DNA from: Prochlorococcus marinus str. MIT 9215
Lineage (GTDB): Bacteria; Cyanobacteriota; Cyanobacteriia; PCC-6307; Cyanobiaceae
DNA: 64,000 nt
Direction: 5' to 3'
NCBI RefSeq assembly: GCF_000018065.1
Contig: NC_009840.1
Coordinates: 806,001 to 870,000 of the forward strand
The notes under the pieces: model-generated
The model's input: the letters and a program-made list of their open reading frames with translations, nothing else
Told to the model about the DNA's origin: nothing
The model's database searches: none
Part shown: piece by piece, positions 17,901 through 26,315 of the stretch
Numbering within the stretch: position 1 is the stretch's first letter
Layout of the letters: every line of letters starts with the position of its first letter
Program-made: the position numbers and the translations under genes

Positions 17901-19934
17901 ATGGTTCATTCTATACATCCAAGAACTATACAAGAGGTCAAGGAAAAGGCAGATATTGTTGATGTTATATCAGAACATATTGTTCTTAAAAAGAAAGGCA
18001 AGGAATTTGTTGGTATTTGTCCTTTTCATGATGATACTAAGCCATCCATGACAGTATCACCAAGTAAACAATTCTATTATTGTTTTTCTTGCGGTGCTGG
18101 CGGTAACTCTATTAAATTTTTAATGGAATTTACTCGTGCAAATTTTTCTGATGTTGTACTTTCTCTTGCTAAGAAAAATAATATTAATGTTGAAAACTTA
18201 CAGGGCTCTCAAGTAGAAGCTTATAAAAAACAATTATCAAGAAAGGAGGAGCTTTATAAAATATTAAGAATCACTAAAAATTGGTTTAAGTCTCAATTAA
18301 ATAATTCTATGGGTGTTGAAGCTATGAAATATTTAATATCTAAGAGGAATTTGAGTAAAAAAATTATTGATGATTTTGAATTAGGCTACGCCCCAAATTC
18401 ATGGAATGATTTGTTTAACTATCTATCCAATGTAGAAAAATTTCCATCCAATCTAATATTGGCTTCAGGACTTGCAATTTCTAAAGATAATTCTGAAAAG
18501 ATTTATGATCGTTTTAGAAATAGATTAATCGTTCCAATACATGATATGCAGGGACGTGTGGTTGCCTTTGGAGGAAGATCTCTTGATGGACAAGAACCCA
18601 AATATCTTAATTCCCCTGAATCAGAGATATTTGAAAAAGGGAAAATGTTGTTTGCATTTGAAAAAGCATCGAGCAACATAAGAAAAAGAGATAAAGCTAT
18701 TATTGTTGAAGGATATTTTGATGTAATTGCGCTTCATTCAAAAGGTATTTCTAATTCTGTAGCTTCCCTCGGTACAGCATTAAATAAGTATCAAATTTCT
18801 CAATTATGTAGATGCACAGATAATAAAAATATAATCTTGAATTTTGATTCTGATAATGCAGGGGTATTAGCTACAAAAAGAGTAATAAAGGAAGTTGAAA
18901 GCTTATCTCTCCATGATCAAATAAATCTTAAGATACTTCAACTTAATGATTTTAAAGATCCTGACGAATTTTTGAATAGTCATACTCCGGAAGATTATTT
19001 TAATTTAATTGATAATTCATCCTTTTGGATTGATTGGGAGATTGATCAGATCTTTAAAGATAAAGATTTAACAAAGTCTGAAAATTTTCAGAGTGTTATT
19101 TCTTCATTGGTTAAATTGTTGAGCAAAATACCTCAATCATCAACAAGAACTCATTACTTACAAAAAGTTTCCGAACGATTGAGTAAGGGACAAGCTAGGT
19201 TAGCTATACAGTTTGAACAAGATTTAAGAAATCAAGTTAAAGGATTTCGTTGGCATGGTAGATCAAAAAAATTTGAACAACCAAATGAAATTTCTAGGCG
19301 TGAAAAAAATGAATCGGAAATAATCTTTTATTATTTGCATTGTCCTGATCTTCGGCTATTTATTCGCGATGAATTTCTCAAAAGAGAAATTAATGTTTTC
19401 AACACCAAATATATTCAAAATTTATGGGAAGCTATTTCAACAGTTGAACAAAATAATTTGGGTTTAAATTATTTAGATGAATTAAAACAATCAAATAGTC
19501 AAACTCTTCAAAAAGAGTTTTCTGCGATTGACTTAATTTCTCTTCTTACTGACTATTTAGCTCTTTATAATCCTGAGTTATCAAATAAAATTAATGATTT
19601 TTTTAATCCAAACGAGTTGTTTTTAACATTGCTGAGTAATCCTAAAGTTAATTTACTTGGAACTTTATCACTGCTTGAGAAATATAATTCTTTAAAAAGA
19701 TGTAGACACTTGATCGAATCTTGGGGATCTCAAAGATTAAAAACGTTAGAAAATTGTATATCTATCTTGATTGATAATCCCTCTTCAGGCTTATCAGAAA
19801 CTAATAAAGAGATAGATGATCTTTTTAAGGATTTAAACTCAGATGCTATTAAATTTCAGGAATTATATTATCTAGAAAGACAACATATGAATTTTTTAGA
19901 TAAACAACGTTGTGGCAATTGTATAGCTAGTTAA
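17901..19934 (+). CDS. dnaG: DNA primase
   Basis: A 677-residue primase that makes the RNA primers for replication. The N-terminal zinc-binding domain has Cys40, His43, Cys61 and Cys64 (CPFH...CFSCG). The RNA polymerase/TOPRIM core follows (GGRSL near 229, IVEGYFDVIA, then the acidic 'NFDSDNAG' metal site). The C-terminal ~230 residues are the DnaB-interacting region, less conserved. The length is a little above that of E. coli. It is divergent from the DMT transporter and converges on the HExxH gene. Confidence 0.96.
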   Translation: MVHSIHPRTIQEVKEKADIVDVISEHIVLKKKGKEFVGICPFHDDTKPSMTVSPSKQFYYCFSCGAGGNSIKFLMEFTRANFSDVVLSLAKKNNINVENLQGSQVEAYKKQLSRKEELYKILRITKNWFKSQLNNSMGVEAMKYLISKRNLSKKIIDDFELGYAPNSWNDLFNYLSNVEKFPSNLILASGLAISKDNSEKIYDRFRNRLIVPIHDMQGRVVAFGGRSLDGQEPKYLNSPESEIFEKGKMLFAFEKASSNIRKRDKAIIVEGYFDVIALHSKGISNSVASLGTALNKYQISQLCRCTDNKNIILNFDSDNAGVLATKRVIKEVESLSLHDQINLKILQLNDFKDPDEFLNSHTPEDYFNLIDNSSFWIDWEIDQIFKDKDLTKSENFQSVISSLVKLLSKIPQSSTRTHYLQKVSERLSKGQARLAIQFEQDLRNQVKGFRWHGRSKKFEQPNEISRREKNESEIIFYYLHCPDLRLFIRDEFLKREINVFNTKYIQNLWEAISTVEQNNLGLNYLDELKQSNSQTLQKEFSAIDLISLLTDYLALYNPELSNKINDFFNPNELFLTLLSNPKVNLLGTLSLLEKYNSLKRCRHLIESWGSQRLKTLENCISILIDNPSSGLSETNKEIDDLFKDLNSDAIKFQELYYLERQHMNFLDKQRCGNCIAS

Positions 19935-19950
19935 CATGTTTTATTTAAAT

Positions 19951-20418
19951 TTATAGACAGTATTTTTGAATCATATTTTTTACCTTTTTAGGCTTTTCTT
20001 CAAGAATATAAGCTTCTACTTCTTTTGCATAAGTTCCAGCAAAATTTGAAGTAGAGAACTCTAACGCTCTTCTCTTACTTTGATGTAATTTATCTTCTAA
20101 TTTTTTAATGTCCCCGATGATCTTATTGTTGTTACATTTTTGTATGGCATGAGTAGCTTCATGTCTTAATGCTTTTCTTACGGCCAATTTTGTTTTGAAG
20201 TTATCTTTGTTTGGCCACTTCTTTTCATTTCTATAATTTGTTTTCCTTTTTGCATTTTCAGTACATATTATTATTTTATTTTCTACAAAATTATGTAGTC
20301 CTTTTATTTCTTTATTTAAGAGACATTCAATTTTATTTTCTTCAACTATATAGTTTGCTTTTATTAATAAGTTAAGAATCTCTTTATCTAATTTGCTTAA
20401 AAATATAATAAATTCCAT
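19951..20418 (-). CDS. Putative HExxH metalloprotease-like protein, third gene of the umuDC unit
   Basis: A 155-residue basic protein that I do not recognise by name. It has a zincin-type HEATH motif (His86, Glu87, His90) in a helix and a downstream acidic E-x-E-A cluster (Glu133, Glu135). An acidic residue in this place often gives the third zinc ligand. The layout distantly recalls ATP23-type peptidases, but I cannot confirm this. No signal peptide or membrane span is seen, so it should be cytoplasmic. It begins 7 bases after the umuC stop on the same strand, with no promoter visible between, so it is probably part of the same SOS transcript. Confidence 0.6.
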   Translation of the reverse strand: MEFIIFLSKLDKEILNLLIKANYIVEENKIECLLNKEIKGLHNFVENKIIICTENAKRKTNYRNEKKWPNKDNFKTKLAVRKALRHEATHAIQKCNNNKIIGDIKKLEDKLHQSKRRALEFSTSNFAGTYAKEVEAYILEEKPKKVKNMIQKYCL

Positions 20419-20425
20419 ATTTTTT

Positions 20426-21715
20426 TTATTTTACTATAGTTGGAATCTGGTCTATATCAGTTGTAGATGAGCGACTTAAGAAATTTTTATTCATCGTCCA
20501 ACATTTTGGAGTTTTTGTAATAGCCCATGTAATTGCATTGTTATTAAATCTTTTATTTAATAAATCAATAGTTTTCATTAGATTTGCTGATTTTTTTAGT
20601 TCTTTCTGAGATTTGTAATTGATAACTGATTGCTGTAAATGTTCGCTATTAGTTAAATCCTGCATTAAAACACCAGCTTTTGAAAATTTATATTCGGGAT
20701 TATAAATTTCTTTAGATAATTCAACAACTATTTTTAAAATGCTATTTGTGTCGTCTGTTGCCTGTGTAAGCTTTCTATGAGCACTTCTTTGATAATTTTG
20801 ACTTGAATATTTACTGGTTCTGGCAAATACTCTAATATCAGATGATTGTAAATTCTGACTTCTCATTTTTTCAGATGCTTTTATTGCGTGAGTCGCCAGT
20901 GCTTGAGTTAAGTCTTCTAATTTTGTGACAGGAGTACCGAAACTCCTACTTACCTGGATTTCTTTTTTTGATTTCTTGTTTTTTTCTATAGGTAGACATT
21001 TATAACCTTTCAGTTCTAATTGCAATCTTTTTCCTATTATTCCTAGTTTCTTAATGATTTCATTTTCTTCCATATCTCTTAATTCTCTCGCATTTTTAAT
21101 ACCTTTACTTTGCAACCAATTAGAGGTTTGTCTTCCGACTCCCCATATCTTATCTACACTAATTCTTTTTAAATAATTATTCTCATTTTTGATTCTAGCT
21201 AAATCAAATATTCCAGCTGAATAATCAATATTTTTAGCTAATTTATTAGCAATTTTTGCTCTTACTTTATTTTCTCCTATTCCTACTGTTATGGTAATCC
21301 CTAAATTCTGATATATTAATGATCTTATATTTCTTGCCCAAGGATATAGATTTTTATCATTAGGTCTAGAAATTGAGACAAATGCTTCGTCAATAGAATA
21401 AATTTCTATTTCTTCGCAGTAGTTTTTTAGTAAATTCATTAGTCTTCTGCTCATATCGCCGTAAAGTGAGTAGTTTGAGCTTAAGACTGCTACGTCTAAT
21501 TCATTCAATTTTTCTTTGATCTTAAAATAAGGAGTTCCCATTTTAATTTTTAAAGCTCGTGCTTCAGCACTTCTCGCAATGATACATCCGTCATTATTAG
21601 ATAAAATTACTACTGGTTTATTTCTCAAATTAGGATTAATATTTTGTTCACATGAGGCATAAAAATTATTAGCATCTATAAGAGCTATAGCATCAATACT
21701 TGAAATTTTCATCAA
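20426..21715 (-). CDS. umuC: DNA polymerase V catalytic subunit UmuC (Y family)
   Basis: A 429-residue translesion polymerase. Active-site acids are present in DANNFYASCEQ (Asp14) and YSIDEAF (Asp109, Glu110). The thumb contains helix-hairpin-helix elements ('IWGVGRQTSNWLQSKGI' near 195-211). The little-finger domain follows, with 'QVSRSFGTPVTKLEDL'. The start overlaps the umuD stop by four bases (ATGA), indicating translational coupling. It allows replication past UV and chemical lesions when activated by processed UmuD. Confidence 0.95.
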   Translation of the reverse strand: MMKISSIDAIALIDANNFYASCEQNINPNLRNKPVVILSNNDGCIIARSAEARALKIKMGTPYFKIKEKLNELDVAVLSSNYSLYGDMSRRLMNLLKNYCEEIEIYSIDEAFVSISRPNDKNLYPWARNIRSLIYQNLGITITVGIGENKVRAKIANKLAKNIDYSAGIFDLARIKNENNYLKRISVDKIWGVGRQTSNWLQSKGIKNARELRDMEENEIIKKLGIIGKRLQLELKGYKCLPIEKNKKSKKEIQVSRSFGTPVTKLEDLTQALATHAIKASEKMRSQNLQSSDIRVFARTSKYSSQNYQRSAHRKLTQATDDTNSILKIVVELSKEIYNPEYKFSKAGVLMQDLTNSEHLQQSVINYKSQKELKKSANLMKTIDLLNKRFNNNAITWAITKTPKCWTMNKNFLSRSSTTDIDQIPTIVK

Positions 21716-22125
21716 TATCTATGTATTGAATAAATAACAACTCCCCATATCTGTACATCAATATGGTTTTTAAATCTAAAATCAGGATAATTATTGTTTT
21801 CTGCTTTTAAATATAATTCATCATTTTTTATAGATAATCTTTTTATTGTAAATTCCCCGTCTATCATTGCAATGATAATATTCCCTGGCTTGGCGATTAA
21901 ACTCTTGTCTACTATTATTAAATCTTTATCTTTAATCCCTGCATTTATCATTGAGTCACCTTTAACTCTAAGAAAAAAAGTGCTAAACGGATTAGATATT
22001 AAATGTTCATTTAAATCAATATTTTCTTCCGTATAGTCATCTGCGGGAGAAGGAAACCCTGCAGATACCGAATCATTTAATAAGGGGATTCTAAACCTTT
22101 TAGTAGTCGAATTAAAGAAATCCAA
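21712..22125 (-). CDS. umuD: UmuD, self-cleaving DNA polymerase V subunit
   Basis: A 137-residue LexA/UmuD-family protein. RecA-stimulated self-cleavage would occur between Ala22 and Gly23 in the SAGFPSP segment; the catalytic dyad is Ser58 (GDSM) and Lys95 (FTIKRL). These positions are each two residues lower than in E. coli UmuD. The start is TTG at 22125; a TAA two codons upstream rules out an earlier one. A LexA-type operator lies directly upstream. There is no N-terminal helix-turn-helix, so this is not LexA itself. Confidence 0.94.
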   Translation of the reverse strand: MDFFNSTTKRFRIPLLNDSVSAGFPSPADDYTEENIDLNEHLISNPFSTFFLRVKGDSMINAGIKDKDLIIVDKSLIAKPGNIIIAMIDGEFTIKRLSIKNDELYLKAENNNYPDFRFKNHIDVQIWGVVIYSIHRY

Positions 22126-22138
22126 GACTTAAGTTAAT

Positions 22139-22152
22139 AGTATATATGTACT
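22139..22152 (-). promoter_or_regulatory. LexA-type SOS box upstream of umuDC
   Basis: The 14-base site AGTATATATGTACT (plus strand) matches the cyanobacterial LexA pattern RGTAC-N3-D-GTWC-B with one mismatch. It is nearly palindromic (AGTA...TACT). It lies 13 bases before the umuD TTG, so a bound repressor would cover the core promoter. The consensus is recalled from published cyanobacterial LexA work; binding is inferred. Confidence 0.65.
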
Positions 22153-22224
22153 ATATAATAAAAATTGAAAAAATAGTTAGTTATTAAAGTTTTATAGATT
22201 AATTTTAGATTAAGTCTGATCTTT

Positions 22225-22641
22225 TTAAGAACGATGGTAAGGGGAGTTGCTGGATATAGAAACAGCTCTATAGATTTGTTCGATTAGAATTAATCTAGCT
22301 AATTCATGAGGAAAAGTTAAAGGAGAAAGACTTAGTATAAGATCTGAATTTTCTTTAATATCTGAACTTATTCCATCAGTATCGCCGATTAAGAAATTAA
22401 TTTTTTTATTTTTAAAATTTAAGAGTAAAGAACATAGTTCAATTGAATTAAACTGCTTTCCTTCTTCACTTAGGACGATAATAATATTGTTGTTGGATCT
22501 AAGATTATTTAAATTAAAAGTCTTTAACTCATTAATGATAAGTTCAGGCATTCTTTTTTTATATTGATTAATTCCATCTCTAATCCAATGTTTTTTTATT
22601 TTGCCAATAGCATAAATTGCGAATCTATTACTCTGAAGCAT
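22225..22641 (-). CDS. rlmH: 23S rRNA (pseudouridine 1915-N3)-methyltransferase
   Basis: A 138-residue SPOUT enzyme that methylates pseudouridine 1915 in helix 69 of 23S rRNA. Family landmarks are the N-terminal '[10 protein letters not shown]' with 'YKKRMP', the SAM-binding '[10 protein letters not shown]' near residues 92-101 and '[24 protein letters not shown]' ahead of the C-terminal 'SNSPYHR'. The length is slightly below the usual 141-159. It follows the Asn-rich hypothetical gene by 19 bases on the same strand. Confidence 0.93.
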   Translation of the reverse strand: MLQSNRFAIYAIGKIKKHWIRDGINQYKKRMPELIINELKTFNLNNLRSNNNIIIVLSEEGKQFNSIELCSLLLNFKNKKINFLIGDTDGISSDIKENSDLILSLSPLTFPHELARLILIEQIYRAVSISSNSPYHRS

Positions 22642-22660
22642 AAGTAAATGTTAAAACTAA

Positions 22661-22993
22661 TTATTCATCAAGAAGATATTTAAATTCGTCATATAGTTCC
22701 TCTTCGGTTGTCAATTTATTAGATAAATTAGCTTTTCTAGAATTAATATTAATTTGATTAAGCTCACTTTTTCTTAATGAATTATTGATGTTAGAAGTCT
22801 CTTCTAAAGATTCTGAATTATCAATTAAAGAATAAAAAATTTTATTTGGATCTTCTGAATTAAGTGGATTGGCGATTGAATTATCATTGTTGGGTATATT
22901 TGTGTAATTATTTATATTTTTACTTTCGTTATAAAAATTTTTATTTTTTTTTAATTTATTGAGTTTATCTAAATTTTTTTTTGATAAGGTCAT
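22661..22993 (-). CDS. Asn/Ser-rich hypothetical protein
   Basis: A 110-residue hydrophilic protein rich in Asn, Lys, Ser and Leu, probably mostly disordered, with a short acidic C-terminus (TEEELYDEFKYLLDE) that could form a helix. No signal peptide or membrane span. I do not recognise a family. Its place directly upstream of rlmH, with a 19-base gap, suggests a shared transcript. The AT-rich codon set explains part of the Asn/Lys bias. Confidence 0.5.
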   Translation of the reverse strand: MTLSKKNLDKLNKLKKNKNFYNESKNINNYTNIPNNDNSIANPLNSEDPNKIFYSLIDNSESLEETSNINNSLRKSELNQININSRKANLSNKLTTEEELYDEFKYLLDE

Positions 22994-23049
22994 GATATAA
23001 AGTATGAAATAAATTCATATTTAATTTAAACATATTATTAATTTTTTAG

Positions 23050-23874
23050 ATGAATTCTAAAAACTATCATCAAAAAAAAAGATTTGGACAACACTGGTTG
23101 GTAAATAAAAAAATATTAGAAAAAATCAAAGAAATTGCTGTTCTTAATGAAAATGACTTTATTTTGGAAATTGGTCCAGGTAAAGGAGCTTTAACAGCTA
23201 AGTTATTAGATTCAAAAATTAAAAAATTACATGCAGTTGAATTAGATAATGATTTAATAAATTTATTAAATGATAAATTCAATAATAATGATAAGTTTTC
23301 ACTTCAGCATGGAGATATTCTTTCTGTAAATTTAGATTCGATTAATAAAAAAATTACAAAAGTAATTGCAAATATTCCTTACAATATAACTGGCCCAATA
23401 TTGGATATTTTTATAGGAAGATTGGGCATTATAAGAAACTGTAATTACGAAAAAATAATATTTTTAATGCAGAAAGACGTTGTGGATAGGATTTTGTCAA
23501 AAGAAGGAAGTCCCAATGCTGGTGCGCTTAGTATAAGAATGCAACTACTATCAAAAATTAAAAAAATTTGCGATGTCCCACCTTCATCATTTAGTCCGCC
23601 TCCAAAAGTTTTTTCTTCTTTAGTAGTTTTCGAACCCATTAATGATAATTTAAGATTAGACATTAGTCTAGAAAAATATATAGATAAACTTCTTAGAATT
23701 TCATTTAATTCAAGAAGAAAAATGCTTAGAAATACACTTAATTCAATACTTTCAAATGAAGAAATGAATGAATTATCTGAATCTTCAAAAGTTTGTTTTA
23801 AATTAAGACCACAAGATATTTCTATTAACCAATGGATTAAGCTTGCTGAAAATTGTATTAAAATTAAAAAATAA
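23050..23874 (+). CDS. rsmA: 16S rRNA dimethyladenosine transferase
   Basis: A 274-residue KsgA/RsmA enzyme that dimethylates the two adjacent adenosines near the 3' end of 16S rRNA. The N-terminal '[11 protein letters not shown]' and SAM motif '[12 protein letters not shown]' (about residues 39-50) are clear. The catalytic NIPYNITGP motif follows near 108-116. The C-terminal helical domain includes '[13 protein letters not shown]' and '[12 protein letters not shown]'. Length is standard. ispE follows 13 bases later from its preferred start. Confidence 0.95.
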   Translation: MNSKNYHQKKRFGQHWLVNKKILEKIKEIAVLNENDFILEIGPGKGALTAKLLDSKIKKLHAVELDNDLINLLNDKFNNNDKFSLQHGDILSVNLDSINKKITKVIANIPYNITGPILDIFIGRLGIIRNCNYEKIIFLMQKDVVDRILSKEGSPNAGALSIRMQLLSKIKKICDVPPSSFSPPPKVFSSLVVFEPINDNLRLDISLEKYIDKLLRISFNSRRKMLRNTLNSILSNEEMNELSESSKVCFKLRPQDISINQWIKLAENCIKIKK

Positions 23875-23887
23875 AAGATTTAAGTAT

Positions 23888-24823
23888 ATGCAAGATTTAG
23901 CTGGAAAGAAAATTATTATAAAATCTCCTGCCAAAATAAATTTGCACCTTGAAGTTATTGGTAAAAGGGAGGATGGATTCCATGAGTTAGCAATGATTAT
24001 GCAAAATATTGATCTTTTTGATTATTTAGAATTTCAAATAAATAATGAAGGTTTAATTAAACTTGAATCTGATTGTACTGACTTAAGCTTATCAAGTGAT
24101 AACTTAATTGTTAAATCGGCAAATCTATTAAGGAAAAAATTAAATATAGATTGCGGTGCGAATATATTTTTAAGAAAAAATATTCCAATTGGAGCAGGAT
24201 TAGCTGGTGGATCTAGTAATGCAGCAGCAACATTAATAGGTCTTAATAAATTATGGGATTTGAATGTAGATCAAAAAACTTTGTTTTCATTAGCATCAAC
24301 TTTAGGATCTGATATTCCTTTTTTTATAAATGGTGGTATTCAATTATGTTTTGGAAGAGGCGAAATTTTAGAGAAATTAGATTCAAACTTTGATTATGGT
24401 GTAATTCTTTTAAAAAATCCAAATGTATCGGTATCTACTGCTGAAACTTATAGTAAATATAGCAACAGATTTTGTTATCAATATCTTACTAATGGAGAAA
24501 TGATTGAGAACATAAGAAATAATTTAAGAGATAATGGCTTAAATAACCTAAATTTTGATAAACAACATTTAACTATAAAAAATGATTTGCAGTTAGTTGT
24601 TGAAAATGACAATGATTCTGTAAAAGAGGCATTATATTTACTTTCTAAATTAGAGAATTGTCTGACATTTTCCATGAGTGGATCAGGCCCTACATGCTTT
24701 GCAATCTTTAAAGATATAGAGACTGCTAAAAAAGAATTAAATGCAAACTCTAAATTATTTGAAGATAAAGGTTACGATGCATGGGTTTGCACTTTCTTTG
24801 AAAAGGGAATAACATTCATTTAA
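23888..24823 (+). CDS. ispE: 4-(cytidine 5'-diphospho)-2-C-methyl-D-erythritol kinase
   Basis: A 311-residue GHMP kinase of the MEP isoprenoid pathway. I chose the ATG at 23888, just before 'IIIKSPAKINLHLEV'; an earlier start at 23843 would overlap rsmA and add unlike residues. The ATP site 'PIGAGLAGGSSNAAATLIGLN' lies near residues 100-120 and the C-terminal GHMP motif 'SMSGSGPTCFAIF' near 277. It supplies precursors for carotenoids, phytol and quinones, as does dxs elsewhere in this window. Confidence 0.94.
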   Translation: MQDLAGKKIIIKSPAKINLHLEVIGKREDGFHELAMIMQNIDLFDYLEFQINNEGLIKLESDCTDLSLSSDNLIVKSANLLRKKLNIDCGANIFLRKNIPIGAGLAGGSSNAAATLIGLNKLWDLNVDQKTLFSLASTLGSDIPFFINGGIQLCFGRGEILEKLDSNFDYGVILLKNPNVSVSTAETYSKYSNRFCYQYLTNGEMIENIRNNLRDNGLNNLNFDKQHLTIKNDLQLVVENDNDSVKEALYLLSKLENCLTFSMSGSGPTCFAIFKDIETAKKELNANSKLFEDKGYDAWVCTFFEKGITFI

Positions 24824-24846
24824 ATTTTTTTATATAAGACTCTATT

Positions 24847-25149
24847 GTGGCTGATAATAGTAATGAGAATATTGAAAATAATATTCCGGAAAAAGGGCCG
24901 TTAAATTTTATTATTGGATCATTAACCAGTTTTTTATTATTTATAATTTTTTATTTTTTAAGTAATAAAATAGCAATTTATTTTTCAATACATAAACCAT
25001 CTAATTCTTCTGAAATAGTCCAAAATATTTCTTCTAGTATTAACACTTTAATAATTGGATTATCTTTTTTGCTAACCTTTTCTTTTGCCTTTATTGGTAT
25101 TGGACTTTTTATTGTATTTATTCGCAGTTTTTTTCTGAAGAAAATTTAA
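24847..25149 (+). CDS. DUF3082-family membrane protein
   Basis: A 100-residue protein from GTG at 24847. A polar N-terminus (about 17 residues) precedes a first membrane span near 19-40 and a second near 70-95. The spacing and the 'GPLNFIIGSLTSFLL' lead-in fit the cyanobacterial DUF3082 family of unknown function. It follows ispE by 23 bases and likely shares its transcript. Confidence 0.66.
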   Translation: MADNSNENIENNIPEKGPLNFIIGSLTSFLLFIIFYFLSNKIAIYFSIHKPSNSSEIVQNISSSINTLIIGLSFLLTFSFAFIGIGLFIVFIRSFFLKKI

Positions 25150-25183
25150 AATGGCAATATTATTAATAAAAATACTTTTTTGA

Positions 25184-25279
25184 ATGTCTTTACATGACCT
25201 AGGGCTTTTAATACTTTTGCTTTCACCAGGAATGATTTTGTCAATATTACTTCTTATAACCTTTGCTGAAGGAGGATAA
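25184..25279 (+). CDS. Tiny single-span membrane protein (31 aa), unidentified
   Basis: ATG at 25184 to TAA at 25279 encodes 31 residues that are almost entirely one hydrophobic span (L-L-I-L-L-L-S-P-G-M-I-L-S-I-L-L-L-I), with a short 'FAEGG' tail. The size and layout are those of small photosynthetic-complex subunits, but I cannot name it. It lies between the DUF3082 gene and pdhB on the same strand, where nothing else is coded. Confidence 0.48.
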   Translation: MSLHDLGLLILLLSPGMILSILLLITFAEGG

Positions 25280-25328
25280 CTTAATCAAAGTGGTAGGATT
25301 ATATATGTGATTAATTAGGTAATTAATT

Positions 25329-26312
25329 GTGGCTGGAACATTATTATTCAATGCTTTGAAAGAGGCTATTGATGAAGAGATGGCAAATGATTTAAATGTT
25401 TGCGTTATGGGGGAAGATGTTGGTCAATATGGAGGATCTTATAAAGTAACTAAGGATTTATATGAAAAATATGGAGAGTTAAGAGTCTTAGATACCCCAA
25501 TTGCAGAGAATAGTTTTACTGGTATGGCTGTTGGCGCAGCAATGACTGGGTTAAGACCAATAGTAGAAGGAATGAATATGGGTTTCTTGCTTTTGGCTTT
25601 TAATCAGATATCAAATAATATGGGAATGCTTAGATATACAAGCGGCGGAAATTATAAGATACCAGCAGTTGTTCGAGGTCCTGGAGGAGTTGGTCGCCAA
25701 CTAGGTGCTGAACATAGTCAAAGACTTGAAGCATATTTTCATGCAGTTCCAGGTATTAAGATTGTTGCATGTAGTACTCCTACAAATGCTAAAGGTTTAA
25801 TGAAAGCAGCTATAAGAGATGATAATCCCGTTCTATTTTTCGAACATGTTCTCCTATACAATTTATCTGAAGAATTACCTGAGGGGGATTATACATGCGC
25901 TTTAGATCAGGCTGACGTTGTAAAAGAAGGTAAAGATATTACTTTATTGACTTATTCAAGAATGAGACATCACTGCCTTAAAGCGGTTGAAGAATTAGAA
26001 AAAAAAGGAATAGATGTTGAGTTAATTGATCTAATAAGTTTAAAACCATTTGATATTCAAACCATCTCAAAATCGATAAGAAAAACAAATAAAGTTATTA
26101 TTGTTGAAGAATGTATGAAGACTGGAGGTATTGGTGCAGAATTAATTGCCTTGATAACAGAAGAGTGTTTTGACGATCTTGATGCCCGACCAATTAGATT
26201 ATCTAGTCAGGATATTCCAACTCCTTATAATGGAAATCTTGAGAATTTGACAATAATCCAACCACATCAAATAGTTGAAAAAGTTGAAGATTTAATTAGT
26301 GGGAGTATATAG
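25329..26312 (+). CDS. pdhB: Pyruvate dehydrogenase E1 component, beta subunit
   Basis: A 327-residue subunit of the E1 heterotetramer that decarboxylates pyruvate to feed acetyl-CoA synthesis. The transketolase-like pyrimidine-binding domain covers about 1-175 ('[16 protein letters not shown]', '[17 protein letters not shown]', '[19 protein letters not shown]'). The C-terminal transketolase domain is at about 195-320. The start is GTG at 25329. The alpha subunit is not in this window. secD starts 3 bases after the stop. Confidence 0.94.
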   Translation: MAGTLLFNALKEAIDEEMANDLNVCVMGEDVGQYGGSYKVTKDLYEKYGELRVLDTPIAENSFTGMAVGAAMTGLRPIVEGMNMGFLLLAFNQISNNMGMLRYTSGGNYKIPAVVRGPGGVGRQLGAEHSQRLEAYFHAVPGIKIVACSTPTNAKGLMKAAIRDDNPVLFFEHVLLYNLSEELPEGDYTCALDQADVVKEGKDITLLTYSRMRHHCLKAVEELEKKGIDVELIDLISLKPFDIQTISKSIRKTNKVIIVEECMKTGGIGAELIALITEECFDDLDARPIRLSSQDIPTPYNGNLENLTIIQPHQIVEKVEDLISGSI

Positions 26313-26315
26313 GCA

